Shown here in pieces: positions 63,421 through 64,000 of a stretch of DNA of 64,000 nucleotides. The notes beneath the pieces are model-generated. The model worked only from the letters and a program-made list of their open reading frames with translations. It was not told where the DNA came from and searched no databases. Every line of letters starts with the position of its first letter. Within the stretch, counting starts at the first letter, position 1. This stretch comes from Buttiauxella brennerae ATCC 51605 (GTDB lineage Bacteria > Pseudomonadota > Gammaproteobacteria > Enterobacterales > Enterobacteriaceae). The DNA lies in assembly GCF_001654925.1 (NCBI RefSeq), contig NZ_LXER01000036.1, positions 16,282 through 80,281 on the forward strand, given 5' to 3'. The position numbers and the translations under genes were made by a program.

Positions 63421-63954
63421 GTGAGAACTTTGATTCTATTTTCGACCCGTGATGGTCAAACTCGCGAGATTGCTTCTTATATAGCATCTGAGTTGAAAGA
63501 GCTGGGCATTGAGAGTGATGTGGTGAACTTGCATCGCAGTGGTGATATCGCCTGGGGCAATTACGAACGTGTCGTTATTGGCGCTTCTATTCGCTACGGG
63601 CATTTCCATTCTTCTGTCGCGGCATTTGTGAAGAAGCATCAGCAAGCGTTGAACAATATCCCCAGCGCTTTCTTTTCAGTAAACCTCGTTGCACGCAAAC
63701 CGGAGAAGCGTTCACCGCAAACCAACTCTTATACACGCAAGTTCTTGCTAACTTCTCCGTGGCAACCAAAACACTGTGCGGTGTTTGCGGGTGCGCTGCG
63801 TTATCCGCGTTATAGCTGGTACGATCGCGTTATGATTCGTTTGATTATGAAGATGACCGGCGGCGAAACAGATATTAGTAAAGAAGTTGTTTATACAGAT
63901 TGGCCTCAGGTGGCGCGTTTTGCCCGCGAGATTGCTCGCTTAAACATCAAATAG
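63421..63954 (+). CDS. hemG: Menaquinone-dependent protoporphyrinogen IX dehydrogenase HemG
   Basis: HemG oxidises protoporphyrinogen IX to protoporphyrin IX, passing electrons to quinones. The 177-residue flavodoxin-like protein starts with a GTG at 63421. The FMN loop is [16 protein letters not shown], and the family signatures include [13 protein letters not shown] near 59 and [13 protein letters not shown] near 122. It begins 12 bases after trkH, so the two are probably co-transcribed. In E. coli an rRNA operon follows hemG. Here the window ends 46 bases later. Confidence 0.96.
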   Translation: MRTLILFSTRDGQTREIASYIASELKELGIESDVVNLHRSGDIAWGNYERVVIGASIRYGHFHSSVAAFVKKHQQALNNIPSAFFSVNLVARKPEKRSPQTNSYTRKFLLTSPWQPKHCAVFAGALRYPRYSWYDRVMIRLIMKMTGGETDISKEVVYTDWPQVARFAREIARLNIK

Positions 63955-64000
63955 TGTCCTAAACACCCGTTTTGATGAAAAAAGATGCGCTCAGTCATTT

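Overview
The window is chromosomal DNA from a member of the Enterobacteriaceae that is not Escherichia. Gene content and order follow the conserved enterobacterial block from gppA/rhlB/trxA/rho through the enterobacterial common antigen (ECA) genes, cyaA, uvrD, metE, ubiEJB, tatABC and fadBA to hemG. Protein sequences are close to the E. coli orthologues but clearly diverged. Several E. coli genes of this block are absent at the expected places (rffG and rffH, yigF and yigG). Others are present that E. coli K-12 lacks here: a MazEF module and a second-type hemB. I see no prophage, insertion sequence, CRISPR array or rRNA gene.

Layout. 1-3663: gppA (partial) and rhlB leftward, then trxA and rho rightward with a long rho leader. 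3876-14780: the ECA operon wecA-wzzE-wecB-wecC-wecD-wecE-wzxE-wecF-wzyE-wecG, with tight or overlapping junctions after wecB and an intrinsic terminator between wzzE and wecB. 14938-15417: four tRNA genes (Arg-CCG, His-GTG, Leu-CAG, Pro-TGG) and a terminator. 15604-15965: the small RNA glmZ behind a sigma-54 type promoter. 16009-20096: leftward hemCDXY, divergent from cyaA, which converges on cyaY. 23376-28982: lptM, dapF, yigA, xerC, yigB, uvrD (with a LexA box). 29131-30301: a corL-type leader peptide and corA. 30337-37996: rarD, yigI, pldA, recQ, an intact ERIC repeat, rhtC/rhtB, pldB and yigL. 38109-42232: bioP, metR and metE with Met boxes and a MetR site. 42266-42922: mazEF and its operator-like repeats. 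43192-46605: dlhH, udp (two CRP-like sites), rmuC. 46697-52285: ubiE-ubiJ-ubiB-tatA-tatB-tatC-tatD. 52301-53323: a zinc-independent (Pseudomonas-type) hemB. 53365-56300: rfaH, ubiD, fre. 56413-59818: fadBA with a perfect FadR operator. 59970-63954: pepQ, yigZ, trkH, hemG.

Functionally most of this is housekeeping: transcription termination (rho), ECA synthesis, haem synthesis (hemCDXY, hemB, hemG), ubiquinone synthesis (ubiE, ubiJ, ubiB, ubiD), Tat export, fatty-acid beta-oxidation, DNA repair and recombination (uvrD, recQ, xerC, rmuC) and methionine synthesis. The accessory or variable points are the missing rffGH pair, the MazEF insertion, the extra hemB, the rho and corA leaders, the sigma-54 glmZ promoter and the ERIC copies. 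I found no credible new multi-gene system. The most useful leads concern operon rearrangement and leader regulation.
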